Origin: Arabidopsis thaliana
Taxonomy: Eukaryota > Streptophyta > Magnoliopsida > Brassicales > Brassicaceae
DNA: 64,000 bases
Direction: 5' to 3'
Assembly (NCBI RefSeq): GCF_000001735.4
Contig: NC_003070.9
Span: 19,453,971-19,517,970 of the forward strand
In this document: positions 24,431 to 36,026 of the stretch, one piece after another
Numbering within the stretch: the first letter of the stretch is position 1
Layout of the letters: every line of letters starts with the position of its first letter
Translations under genes and position numbers: made by a program
Notes under the pieces: generated by a model
Databases searched by the model: none
What the model saw: only the letters and a program-made list of their open reading frames with translations
What the model was told of the DNA's origin: nothing

Positions 24431-26492
24431 ATGGAGCTGAAGTGGGTTTCTTGTCGGAAACAATCTCTGTTCTTGATCTCTTGTCTGGCTCTGCTTTGTC
24501 TCGCGTCCTTGGATACTGTAAGTGTAAAAGATTCAAGAATTAGGGTTTCTGAACTTCTTCTTTATAATTGTTGGAAGCTTCTTCTCTTTGAATTCTCTGC
24601 TAAAAATTTGAATCTTTTAACTGATTTTGTAGTGGTACTAAATGTTCTTTAGTCAATCTATTAAGGTGAAATGATTTTTTCAGATATCATGTGAATCAAC
24701 TCAGAATGCTACTGACTTCAAGAAACGATCTCAGACAGGTAAAAAGTTGTCACCTTTACTAGAAAAAGAGTGAAAATGTTGTGATAGTCACTTCGTTATT
24801 GATTCTCTATGTACAGTTTCTTGCCCTCCTGATTGGATCATTGGACCGAACCAAACCAAGTGCTATGCTTACTTTAAAAACTCTACTTCATGGGAGAAGT
24901 CAGAAATGTTCTGTAGAACTTATGGTGGTCACTTAGCATCGCTTGCATCGAGCAAAGAACTCAGCTTTGTTCAAAAACTATGCAATGGAAATGTTAGCAG
25001 TTGTTGGATTGGAGGACGAAGTATGAATTCTTCTACCTCAGGTTTCCGTTGGAGCTGGTCTGATCCTAAGACTCCTCAATGGAACCAATCCATGTTTCCT
25101 AAAGTTCCAATTCGCACCCGCTGTGGCAATGGCAACGGCAGTTCATCGTGTCGTGCTAATATATGTATAGCCGTGACAAATGGTTCATCATCAATATTCG
25201 GTGAAAGATGTAATGCGTCTCATGCTTTTGTTTGCGCTGTTGATTCTGGTAATGGCCTCTCTATTACTACCTCTCTCTCTTTCTTCTGTATTTTGTCATT
25301 GTACTACTTAGTCCCTTATAATTGCTATCTTCTTTGCAGATATCAAATGTCGCAATTGTCACAAATATCTAGTTATCCTCGCTGTTGTCAGCGGTTTGAT
25401 TCTCTTCACGACATTCGCCATTATATTATGGCTCCTTGTCTATAAGCGAAGCAAGAAACGCCGAAAATCACGAAAAGTATCTAATCCAGCTTCATCATCA
25501 TCAGTAGTTCCTCCTTCATGGAAGATCTTCACTAGTGAAGAACTGAGATCAATGACGAAGAACTTCAGTGAAGCAAACCGTCTAGCTGGGGACGCGAAAA
25601 CCGGTGGAACCTATAGCGGTGGTTTATCAGACGGGACTAAAGTGGCGGTTAAGAGATTGAAAAGGTCTAGTTTTCAGAGGAAGAAAGAGTTCTACTCCGA
25701 GATTAGAAGAGCAGCTAAACTTTATCACCCGAATGTAGTTGCTATAAAAGGTTGTTGCTATGATCATGGAGAACGTTTCATTGTTTATGAGTTCATAGCT
25801 AGTGGACCTCTCGATAGATGGCTACACCATGTGCCTAGAGGTGGTAGAAGCTTGGACTGGAACATGAGATTGAACATCGCCACAACTCTTGCTCAAGGAA
25901 TCGCGTAAGTCCAATCTTATATACTTGAGTTTCTTTTGACCTCAAACTTATTTAAAACGTAAAAAAAAACAGGTTTCTACACGACAAGGTCAAGCCACAA
26001 GTGGTGCACCGCGACATCCGAGCTAGCAACGTGCTACTTGATGAGGAGTTTGGAGCTCATTTAATGGGTGTTGGTCTCTCAAAATTCGTTCCTTGGGAAG
26101 TAATGCAAGAGAGAACCGTAATGGCGGGTGGAACCTACGGTTACCTCGCACCCGAATACGTTTACAGAAACGAGCTAACCACGAAGAGCGATGTCTACAG
26201 TTTCGGAGTCCTTTTGCTTGAGATTGTGAGCGGTCGTAGACCAACTCAGGCTGTTAATTCTTCAGTTGGGTGGCAGAGCATATTCGAATGGGCAACACCA
26301 TTGGTTCAAGCTAACCGTTGGTTAGAGATTCTTGATCCGGTTATTACATGCGGTTTACCGGAAGCATGTGTGGTTCAGAAAGTTGTTGACTTGGTTTATT
26401 CTTGTACTCAGAATGTGCCATCAATGCGTCCAAGGATGTCACATGTGGTTCATCAGCTTCAGCAATTGGTCCAACCTTTAGAGGTTAAGTAG
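24431..26492 (+). CDS. C-type lectin receptor-like protein kinase, probable pseudokinase
   Basis: Single-pass receptor with an extracellular C-type lectin domain, a rare architecture in plants. Coding exons: 24431-24517, 24684-24738, 24817-25248, 25340-25904 and 25973-26492, giving 552 aa. A signal peptide covers about residues 1-29. The lectin domain runs from about 50 to 188, beginning CPPDWIIGPNQTKCYAYF and including the WIGGR, WSWSDP and FVCA motifs. The transmembrane helix is 202-225, followed by a Lys/Arg run. In the kinase domain Lys296 (VAVK) and HRD Asp394 are kept. However, the Gly loop is GDAKTGG (275-281) and DFG is replaced by GVG (412-414), so the Mg-binding Asp is missing. Substrate and ligand are unknown. 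The domain order is certain; loss of catalysis is inferred. Confidence 0.92.
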
Positions 26493-26507
26493 TTAATTAA
26501 TTAACAT

Positions 26508-27024
26508 AAGTCTTAATAAAACACTTTTTGTTTGACTGTATAATCGAATCTTAGGAGACTTGTCACATTACTTTTCATGGAGAAAGTAAAGAAATGTTAG
26601 AGCCAAAACCGATGTCGTATTAAAGAAAGTTCTTGGAAGTTTATAAAGGATTCGAGCTAAAGTCCTTGTTAACTAAGTAGTTCTGGATAAGTTCAAGCTT
26701 GTTCTCTAAGTTTCACATGTTTAATATTAATAAAAAAAACTAAGCGTCAGAGAACTTATAAAGACCATATCCAAAGCATTTCATTAGTCTTAATAAATCA
26801 CTTAATGTTTGACTGTATAATAGAATCTTAGGAGACATTTCATTGTCCAATTACTTATCATGGAAAAAGTAAAGAAATGTTAGAGCCTAAAACGATGTCT
26901 TATTATAGAAAGTTCTTGTTAACTAAGTAGTTCTCTATAATTTTAAACTTGTTCTCTAAGTTTCACATTTTTAGTATGTAATACGCTTCAGATAATATAA
27001 AGACTATATCCAAAGCATTCCAAG
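26508..27024. repeat. Tandem duplication with a unit of about 277 bp
   Basis: Copy 1 is about 26508-26784 and copy 2 about 26785-27024. Matching landmarks in the same order are TCTTAATAAA (26511 and 26788), TTTGACTGTATAAT, CTTAGGAGAC, GTAAAGAAATGTTAGAGCC, GTTAACTAAGTAGTTCT, CTTGTTCTCTAAGTTTCACAT and ATATCCAAAGCATT. Copy 2 lacks roughly 35 bases. The repeat lies between the lectin kinase stop codon and the IST1-like start. Confidence 0.85.
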
Positions 27025-27241
27025 GAAAGTCTTCCATCTTTTGTATTTACATATATCTCTTACTTTCTCTTAAGAGGAAACTTCTTGGTTTGTTACTTTG
27101 CTTCATAGCTTTTGCTATATTCTGATTCTGAGTATTACTTCAACTCCATTCACTAAACCACCGTTAGATTCTTCTGTGTTTTCATATAAAGCTTTGATCT
27201 TTTTGTTTACTATCTTCTTGCGTCTAGAAATCGGAAACAAG

Positions 27242-28704
27242 ATGTTTCTTAGGTGCTTCAAACCCAAGTTCTACAAGAAAAGGTGTTAGTCTTTTATCAC
27301 TCTGTTTTTGACTTTTAAGTTTTGAATGTTTGTCTATGAGAAATTTAACTAATCATTGTTCTTGGTGAAATGCAGCAAATCTACAACCAGCTACATGAAG
27401 ATTAGGATTGATATAGTTAGGAGAAAAAGGATTGCAATGGTTAGAAATTATAAAACAGATATTGTGAATTTCCTCAAGAATGGCCAAGATTCTGAAGCTT
27501 ATAGAAGAGTAATTAACACTTCTTCTTTCTCTCATTATGTTTCTAAGCTTTGTTAAGTTTTTTTTTTTAAATGTGTCAATACTTGTTACTGCAGGCAGAA
27601 CTTTTACTCGAAGAGCTGAGAATAATATCGTGCTACGATCTCATCGAGCGATTCTGCGATTGTATCTCTGAAAATCTCTCACTAATGCTGAAGAAAAGGT
27701 TTTCACTTTTACTTCTAATCTCTAGATTTCACTCCAGAAGGTGTAACAATTTACTAACATTTTTGTTTCTTTTACTTTTAGGGAATGTCCTGAAGAATGC
27801 AGAGAAGCTGTTTCCTCTTTGATATATGCAACGGCATGGGTTCCTGATGTTCCTGAACTTAAGGATCTTAGAGCCGTGTTTACGAAAAGATTTGGGAATT
27901 TCATTGCTTCATCTGTAAATCATGAGGTTGGTTTATTATTGAATCTACATGGTCTAATCTTTTTGCCACATTTCATTGCACTGAGAGTATCTGTCTTTTT
28001 GAATCTTGTAGCTTGTTGAGAAAACTGAATTGTTAAGGCCACCTTCACGGGAACTCAAGATTCAAACAGTGAAAGATGTTGCGAATGAGTTTTCGATTAA
28101 CTGGGATCCTACACCTTTGAAACTGATGCTGCTCAGAGAGACTTCAGCTCTGCAGGTAAAATATGTACTCTGGATTTGATTAGAGAAAAACATCATTTTG
28201 TTGTTCTAATGTCTGAAAATTGTTTAGATTAAGGACAAGGTCGAGACAAGAGCGGATTATCTGAACAAAGATACAGAGAAAAGTTTCATGGATGAACATA
28301 GTGATGATGAATCGGTTCTTTCTGAGAGTTGGAGAATAGATTCATTGTCCAAAGGCAGTTTGAGTTCTAGTTCAAGCTCGAGCTCGAGTTCTCTTCGAAG
28401 GGTATCTGTAAGGAAGAAGAAGGGGAAGAAGATTTTACCGTACGGAATAATCTCTTCTCCAGACACGAAACTAGGAGCTGGAAACGACGAGAAAGCACAA
28501 GAGGAGAAAGAAGAGAAGAGAAAGATTGCTGATCAAGAAAACTCAAGGTTACTTGGAATACAAGGTAGTAGGAGTCTCACAAGTACAAGCAATAACGAAG
28601 TTTCCACAATAAGAGAGAACGAGAGAATGTCGTCGTTTCAAAGACCTAACCTCCTTGATTATGATGATGTGGTGGCTCGTCTTGCAGCTCTGCGCCGGAG
28701 ATAA
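27242..28704 (+). CDS. IST1-like protein (regulator of Vps4, ESCRT pathway)
   Basis: IST1-domain protein predicted to act with ESCRT-III and the Vps4/SKD1 ATPase in multivesicular body sorting. Coding exons: 27242-27282, 27376-27508, 27595-27698, 27782-27926, 28012-28155 and 28228-28704, giving 347 aa. The IST1 domain fills residues 1 to about 175, with the typical YMKIRIDIVRRKRIAMVRNY start, AELLLEELRIISCYDLIERF and CPEECREAVSSLIYA segments. The C-terminal half is disordered, with a Ser run (about 221-231) and Lys/Glu-rich stretches, and ends DVVARLAALRRR. I use the ATG at 27242 because family members start MFL-x-CFKPKF. An in-frame ATG at 27098 would add 48 mostly hydrophobic residues. Confidence 0.88.
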
Positions 28705-30450
28705 GAAAGTAGTAATTATAAGGGTTTCTTAATTTCTCGTCGTAGTTAAGTTTATATTGGTAAAATTACTTTTTTACTAATTAGAATTTTCGTTTGAGAA
28801 TATGTAATTATCTTTATGACTTTGTAATTAGTCCAGTCTGTAGTTGAATCTTTTCGCAGCAAAAAGGTTGATAGTTCAATGGATGAACTTTGACTCCTAA
28901 AAAAACTTCCAAAATTGATTTTTTTTTCTAATGATAAGTTGAATTTTTTTCTAAATACACAAGCTTGTGTTTTCTTTTCTTTCTATTGGTCAATGTAATG
29001 TGATTCCCTGCCATAACTTTGTTCATTTGTTTAGTCAATTCCCTTTTTTCTTCCACATTTCCGTTTCTCTTTTCACTATCTCCTTCAATCTCTTGGACTA
29101 ATATTCGCCGTTTGTTTTGATAAGCACCTTTTCAACTTTTGCAAAATTAAAAGTATACAATTTGTTTTATTCAAATTGATGTTCAATAATCTTTTGTTCC
29201 AAGCGGACATTAACAATTGTTTTGTATCGACTTGTAGTCTACTGCCAAAAATAAAAGTTGTACTATATCTTTTTAATTTTTATTATCATTTATCCTGTCG
29301 GCTAACATTTTTGTATTAACGGATTAACCCAATAAAAAAATATTAAAAAATAGCTAAATAAAGCACACAAATTAAAAAAATAGTAGAGATAAATTTTTTT
29401 TATTGCGTAATAGCTATGAACCTATGTTATGAGAAGAAGCGAAATTACAAAATCATCATTCCTTTGTTGCAAGATCAATAATAGACAAAACATTTGCGTG
29501 TTTTTTAATTTTATAAATAGCATATAACATTAAGTTTTGCATGTTATTTTTAACTAAACGATTGATATTTAAAAAATACAGTAAATATTTTTTAAAATAT
29601 ATTGTTACGAAAAAATTAACTTGAATAGTTCTTTAAAAACAAAATCACATATGATCTTAATAAAAACTGTCTATTACTAAAAACTAATAATTTTTTTAAA
29701 ACAAATCACATTTGATCTTAATATTACAAAACATGTATTTCTACAAAATAACACGATAAAGAAGATATAAACTAAATATAATATTTTTTCAAGAAAGATC
29801 ATGTATTTTTTATAAATAACACGTAATACGAGAAAATAACATAAAAAATAGATTATGCTATCACATATAATTAGAGAAAAAACATGTTATAACAGAAATT
29901 TATGTAATTATACATGTACTTTTTGACATGTTTCCAACAAAATACTATATATATGATTATTTTATTAATTATCCTCAAAAAATTGACTATTTTGTAAATA
30001 TATTTTGATATTTTTTATATAAAAAAATAACCATCCTACATAGTATATAAGTATTGGATAAATCTATATATGAGTTTTAGGCGACAGAAAAAAAGCATTA
30101 TAATCCTTATATTACTAGTGAGTAGTGACTGATACAAAAGATTTTTTATACGTTAAAAGTTTAAAAATTCAAAAGTACAGAAAACGTTATATTCGCTTGT
30201 TACCTTTTTTAACTTTATCCACGTCATTACCCCTGAGAGTAGCCCAACGAAAAATGGAAAATTTAACCCAAAAAACGGAAAATATTAGAGAAAGCGTTAA
30301 TGCCTTTTCTAACAACTAAACGACGACGTATCAGTTCAATCCTCTCTCTATTATTATTCCTTAAAACTTAACTCTAAAGCTTTCGAGTATTCTTCAATCT
30401 CTTCTTCTCCGATCGATCTGAAGTAAGAGAGCTTCTTAAGGAAGAAGAAG
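28705..30450. other. Gene-free interval, 1.7 kb
   Basis: 3' flank of the IST1-like gene and promoter of the DUF630/632 gene. It is very AT-rich between 29100 and 30100. Two loosely repeated phrases occur, one around 29640 and 29703 (CACAT..GATCTTAAT) and one around 29729 and 29800 (ATGTATTT..AAATAACACG). I see no terminal inverted repeats. Confidence 0.5.
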
Positions 30451-33234
30451 ATGGGTTGTGCTCAATCAAAGATCGAGAACGAAGAAGCAGTTACTCGTTG
30501 CAAAGAACGAAAACAATTGATGAAAGACGCCGTCACTGCTCGTAACGCTTTCGCCGCCGCTCACTCAGCTTACGCTATGGCTCTTAAAAACACCGGAGCT
30601 GCTCTTTCCGATTACTCTCACGGCGAGTTTTTAGTCTCTAATCACTCGTCTTCCTCCGCAGCTGCAGCAATCGCTTCTACTTCTTCTCTTCCCACTGCTA
30701 TATCTCCTCCTCTTCCTTCTTCCACCGCTCCGGTTTCTAATTCAACCGCTTCTTCTTCCTCCGCTGCGGTTCCTCAGCCGATTCCTGATACTCTTCCTCC
30801 TCCTCCTCCTCCACCACCGCTTCCTCTTCAACGTGCTGCTACTATGCCGGAGATGAACGGTAGATCCGGTGGTGGTCATGCTGGTAGTGGACTCAACGGA
30901 ATTGAAGAAGATGGAGCCCTAGATAACGATGATGATGACGATGATGATGATGATGACTCTGAAATGGAGAATCGTGATCGTTTGATTAGGAAATCGAGAA
31001 GCCGTGGAGGTAGTACTAGAGGAAATAGGACGACGATTGAAGATCATCATCTTCAGGAGGAGAAAGCTCCGCCACCTCCCCCTTTGGCGAATTCACGGCC
31101 AATTCCGCCGCCACGTCAGCATCAGCATCAACATCAGCAACAGCAACAACAACCTTTCTACGATTACTTCTTCCCTAATGTTGAGAATATGCCTGGAACT
31201 ACTTTAGAAGATACTCCTCCACAACCACAACCACAACCAACAAGGCCTGTGCCTCCTCAACCACATTCACCAGTCGTTACTGAGGATGACGAAGATGAGG
31301 AGGAGGAAGAGGAGGAAGAGGAGGAGGAAGAGGAGACGGTGATTGAACGGAAACCACTGGTGGAGGAAAGACCGAAGAGAGTAGAGGAAGTGACGATTGA
31401 ATTGGAAAAAGTTACTAATTTGAGAGGGATGAAGAAGAGTAAAGGGATAGGGATTCCCGGAGAGAGGAGAGGAATGCGAATGCCGGTGACTGCGACGCAT
31501 TTGGCGAATGTATTCATTGAGCTTGATGATAATTTCTTGAAAGCTTCTGAAAGTGCTCATGATGTTTCTAAGATGCTTGAAGCTACTAGGCTCCATTACC
31601 ATTCTAATTTTGCAGATAACCGAGGTAATTTTGATTCGATAAATGTCTGAGAGAAACAAAATGATTGGTTTAGCTAAGATTGATGTGTTGTTGTTGTAAC
31701 AGGACATATTGATCACTCTGCTAGAGTGATGCGTGTAATTACATGGAATAGATCATTTAGAGGAATACCAAATGCTGATGATGGGAAAGATGATGTTGAT
31801 TTGGAAGAGAATGAAACTCATGCTACTGTTCTTGACAAATTGCTAGCATGGGAAAAGAAGCTCTATGACGAAGTCAAGGTAACTATATCAAAACTTGTCT
31901 CTTTTTTATGCTTGTGCTTGTTTAGTGAAGCTGAAAGATTTTAACTTTTTGAGGAAAGATTCTTGCAACCATGTTTAGTCTTTTTGGGTAATCTTCTCTC
32001 CTGAGAAAAGCCCCTTTGATTGTTTTGGGTAGTTTTATGAGCAAAAATGATATATTTTTCTCTTGAGAGTCTAATTTTGGGATACACTTCTTGTTGGATA
32101 TAGGCTGGCGAACTCATGAAAATCGAGTACCAGAAAAAGGTTGCTCATTTAAATCGGGTGAAGAAACGAGGTGGCCACTCGGATTCATTAGAGAGAGCTA
32201 AAGCAGCAGTAAGTCATTTGCATACAAGATATATAGTTGATATGCAATCCATGGACTCCACAGTTTCAGAAATCAATCGTCTTAGGGATGAACAACTATA
32301 CCTAAAGCTCGTTCACCTTGTTGAGGCGTAAGTTTCGCTTCTTGGTAGATATTTTTTCCTATGATGTTTTAGACAAATTGATTTTGAGTTCTTATGCAAA
32401 TTTTTTTGCAGGATGGGGAAGATGTGGGAAATGATGCAAATACATCATCAAAGACAAGCTGAGATCTCAAAGGTGTTGAGATCTCTAGATGTTTCACAAG
32501 CGGTGAAAGAAACAAATGATCATCATCACGAACGCACCATCCAGCTCTTGGCAGTGGTTCAAGAATGGCACACGCAGTTTTGCAGGATGATAGATCATCA
32601 GAAAGAATACATAAAAGCACTTGGCGGATGGCTAAAGCTAAATCTCATCCCTATCGAAAGCACACTCAAGGAGAAAGTATCTTCGCCTCCTCGAGTTCCC
32701 AATCCCGCAATCCAAAAACTCCTCCACGCTTGGTATGACCGTTTAGACAAAATCCCCGACGAAATGGCTAAAAGTGCCATAATCAATTTCGCAGCGGTTG
32801 TAAGCACGATAATGCAGCAGCAAGAAGACGAGATAAGTCTCAGAAACAAATGCGAAGAGACAAGAAAAGAATTGGGAAGAAAAATTAGACAGTTTGAGGA
32901 TTGGTACCACAAATACATCCAGAAGAGAGGACCGGAGGGGATGAATCCGGATGAAGCGGATAACGATCATAATGATGAGGTCGCTGTGAGGCAATTCAAT
33001 GTAGAACAAATTAAGAAGAGGTTGGAAGAAGAAGAAGAAGCTTACCATAGACAAAGCCATCAAGTTAGAGAGAAGTCACTGGCTAGTCTTCGAACTCGCC
33101 TCCCCGAGCTTTTTCAGGCAATGTCCGAGGTTGCGTATTCATGTTCGGATATGTATAGAGCTATAACGTATGCGAGTAAGCGGCAAAGCCAAAGCGAACG
33201 GCATCAGAAACCTAGCCAGGGACAGAGTTCGTAA
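30451..33234 (+). CDS. DUF630/DUF632 protein with predicted N-myristoylation
   Basis: Plant-specific protein of the DUF630/DUF632 family (older annotations say bZIP-like or NRG2-related). Coding exons: 30451-31624, 31703-31878, 32104-32327 and 32412-33234, giving 798 aa. The N-terminus MGCAQSKIENEEAV is a strong N-myristoylation and palmitoylation signal and opens DUF630 (about 1-60). A long disordered linker follows with Ser/Ala runs, a poly-Pro block near residue 115, an Asp run near 160, a His/Gln run near 225, and a 17-residue Glu-rich run near 285. DUF632 covers roughly 350-690 and is helical and coiled-coil-like. The exact molecular role is unknown; membrane attachment is inferred from the N-terminus. 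Confidence 0.9.
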
Positions 33235-33822
33235 GAACTAATGTAAGATCAGAGTAATGTCTTCTTCTTCTTTGATCTTGAATATTTAAGCACACACATA
33301 CATACAACGTATAGCTAAATCTTTATCATTGCTTTCTTATATTAAGGTTTTGGCTTTTGTAAGAAGGTTTCTTACATATGAGATTCATATAGTGTTTGAT
33401 TCTTAAGGAACTGTTCTGTTGAGTAATAAGAAAGTTGTGTATTGAAATAGAGTTGCATTTGTTAATTTTGTATAGTGATGAATCCCTGTAATTTGTGAAA
33501 CTCATTTTTATCATACATCATCAAACTAAGGGTTTATAATTATAATTTGGTTTGTGTGTTTTAGTTTATAACAAAGGCATCTAAACTTCACTGTGATGTT
33601 TTCGATTTAGTGTGACGCTGACAAGTTTATGCTCTTCTTGCTCTGACATAAATTGGTCTTAAACAAAGCATCAGATACGAAAAGGAAGATTATGTATGCA
33701 AATAGAAGACAGCTTCGAAATTAGATCATCAACCCAATAAAACAAGTATTCTGTAACTTTGTTCGATCATCAAGCCAAATATAGACTAACAATTCAAGAG
33801 AGCTTTAAATAGATGCTACTGA
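33235..33822. other. 3' flanks, no gene
   Basis: 3' UTR and downstream sequence of the DUF630/632 gene running into the 3' side of the broken CWC22-like copy. Nothing else is seen. Confidence 0.5.
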
Positions 33823-34559
33823 TCAACCTCTTTTTCTTCTACGCTTCATCACCATCTCATCTCTTAATTCGTCCTCTGAATCAGTTTCCTTGCGCTTGGC
33901 GATGAGCTGCCTTAGTGTTTGAGTAATTCCACCGAGGCCGATTTTGGTGAAAAATATAATGGAGAACAACGTGTTTTTTCGATGGTCCTTTGGGAAGATG
34001 GACTCGAATGTCTCCTCCATGGTTGGATCTTGAAGCTTTTCATTCAAAAGCTTAATTCTTAATAGCTCAGAGAGTTGTAGGAAAAGGGTTTTGAGAAAGA
34101 TAAGGGATGAAGAAGTTGAGTCTTCAACTGTCAACCGAACATATTACATATCCAAGGAAGAGAATTAGTGGCCAGGATATGCGCAAAGAACGTGGCTACA
34201 CTAATCAGCTTATTGGTATCGAATCGGTGTACCATAGAATATTTCTGAACAAACAGATTCTCAAAACATTCTCTATAAACTCTGCTTTTGAGACAGAACC
34301 AGTGCGCTAAGTGACCATAGAAGGAACGATAAGTTTTCTCCTCAGTGCAACATTCAAGCACCATAACACAAAGCTCCATTCCTTGACCTTGTTCTAGTCT
34401 TATCTTGAGCAGCTTATGCCCTGCTTCCTCGAAATCAAGACTTGACATTATGGTTTGATAAATTGTCCTCCTGAGATTGACAAGATCAGTCTCTGTATCA
34501 TCTTGTATGATACTCACATCATCATCACCATCATCATCATTATCATCATCATCATTAAT
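33823..34559 (-). pseudogene. Truncated, frameshifted copy of a CWC22-like MA3 domain
   Basis: Intact CWC22/nucampholin is an EJC-loading splicing factor with MIF4G and MA3 domains. Here only an MA3-like part remains, without introns. The 5' part (34559 to about 34150) reads an acidic run, then DDTETDLVNLRRTIYQTIMS, FEEAGHKLLKI and ATFFAHILATNSLPW. The 3' part (about 34145-33823) reads VRLTVEDSTSSS, RIKLLNEKLQDPTMEE, IFPKD and IGLGGITQTLRQLIAKRK. The two parts are in different frames. Compared with the family, about 4 bases appear missing near 34140-34155. The frame has no ATG before the MA3 segment and no MIF4G domain. A short truncated product from either part cannot be excluded. Confidence 0.75.
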
Positions 34560-34991
34560 TCATTATAACGTAACATATTATATGCCATTTCTAATATTAG
34601 TTTTTTTTTGGGTCAAATTAGTGCAAAATTTATTGGTTAACATTATAACGTGACATATTATATGCCATATATAAACTTAAAAGGTTTGGATAGTAAATGT
34701 GGTGATTTATGAATAAAAGTTAAATAAACAGTTTAAAATCTCTAAGATGTTTTTGAGTCATGCACATGAATCAGCCGGAGATTCATCAGTTAAGTTGATT
34801 AATACTATTGCGTCCAAAGTAATTTCTTATTAAGAAAATACAACCTTTTAAGTTCTTCTAACCCCTACAGATGATTAAATCATTTAATAATAAACTCTTC
34901 AATTATTACCTTAATTAACAAACAAAAAAAATACAATCACGTATATATATATTTTTATCGACCTTACCAAACATCTCCTCTCTCATGAACA
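34518..34991. other. Spacer with a short dispersed direct repeat
   Basis: AT-rich spacer upstream of the LEA_2 gene. A phrase of about 28 bases (CATTATAACG-AACATATTATATGCCAT) occurs at 34561 and again, with one change, at 34641. There is a TATATATATA run just upstream of the LEA_2 start. No gene. Confidence 0.5.
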
Positions 34992-35793
34992 ATGACGGTA
35001 GAAGAAGATCCTAAAGCAACTCCGTCATTACCAGACTACAAGCCTTTACCTTCATCATCAAGTCACGAGCTAAACGACGCCGTTCTGATCTCATCACATC
35101 CTTCTCCTCCCTCACGACGCCGTTTCATCATCTCTATATTTCTCATATCTTTTGCCTCGATCCTCATCTACATCTTCTGGCCGTCCGATCCACGCATCAA
35201 GATCATACGGGTCAAAATTTCCCACGTGCACGTTCACCGCCGTCCGGTGCCGTCTATAGACATGACGTTGCTCGTTACGCTTAAGGTATCAAATGCTGAC
35301 GTGTACTCTTTTGACTTCACGGATCTTGACGTCACGATTGACTATAGAGGGAAGACGTTAGGTCACGTGAGTTCTGATGGCGGGCACGTGACGGCTTTTG
35401 GTTCTTCTTACCTTGACGCGGAGGCTGAGCTTGACGGCGTCATGGTGTTTCCTGACGTCATTCATTTGATTCACGATTTAGCTAAAGGCTCCGTTGAATT
35501 TGACACCGTTACGGAGACTAACGGGAAACTTGGCGTTTTGTTCTTCCGTTTCCCTTTAAAGGTAAGGAACTTGAGTTTTTACTCAATTATTTGGTTTATC
35601 AAACTTTATACTTTCTCATCATTTGAATTTGACTTTCTAGATTATATAATCATAGAAAATGTATGCAGTTTCTAATCAGATTAATGGAATTTTGTTTTAT
35701 AATTATCTTGATGAACAGGCAAAAGTGGCATGTGGGATTCTAGTAGATACTGTTAATCAGACAATTTCTCGTCAAAGTTGTAGTCCTCTCTAA
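34992..35793 (+). CDS. LEA_2 (LEA14/NHL-like) membrane-anchored protein
   Basis: LEA_2-domain protein of the NDR1/HIN1-like or LEA14 type. Coding exons: 34992-35561 and 35719-35793, giving 214 aa. The N-terminal 42 residues are soluble and Pro/Ser-rich. A membrane helix (about 45-63, FIISIFLISFASILIYIF) follows RRR, placing the N-terminus in the cytosol. The LEA_2 beta domain follows, with MTLLVTLKVSNADVYSFDFT, VTIDYRGKTLGHV and GKLGVLFFRFPLKAKVACGI. One Cys pair (VACGI and SCSPL) is near the C-terminus. The function of this member is unknown; relatives act at membranes in stress or defence. The start is the first ATG after a TATA-like run. Confidence 0.87.
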
Positions 35794-36026
35794 TTCAAGA
35801 AACATCAATACATCATTATGATATTTTTGCTACTCAATCTTTTTAATCATTATGAGAATCTGATTTTGTTCAATGTCTACCAGTAAGAAATGTAGTTAAC
35901 ATCAAACATTTCTACAATGCTAAAAGTAACAATTAAAACCACAATAAGCTCCACAGTTAAATTATTTGATAGACATGATAAATTGGCGGACAATAAACAT
36001 TAAACAACATTCTTTAGCAAAATGCA

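Noticed and set aside
31257-31716. Minus-strand ORFs rich in Ser/Leu over the DUF630/632 gene
   Set aside because: Antisense translation of the Glu-rich triplet run.
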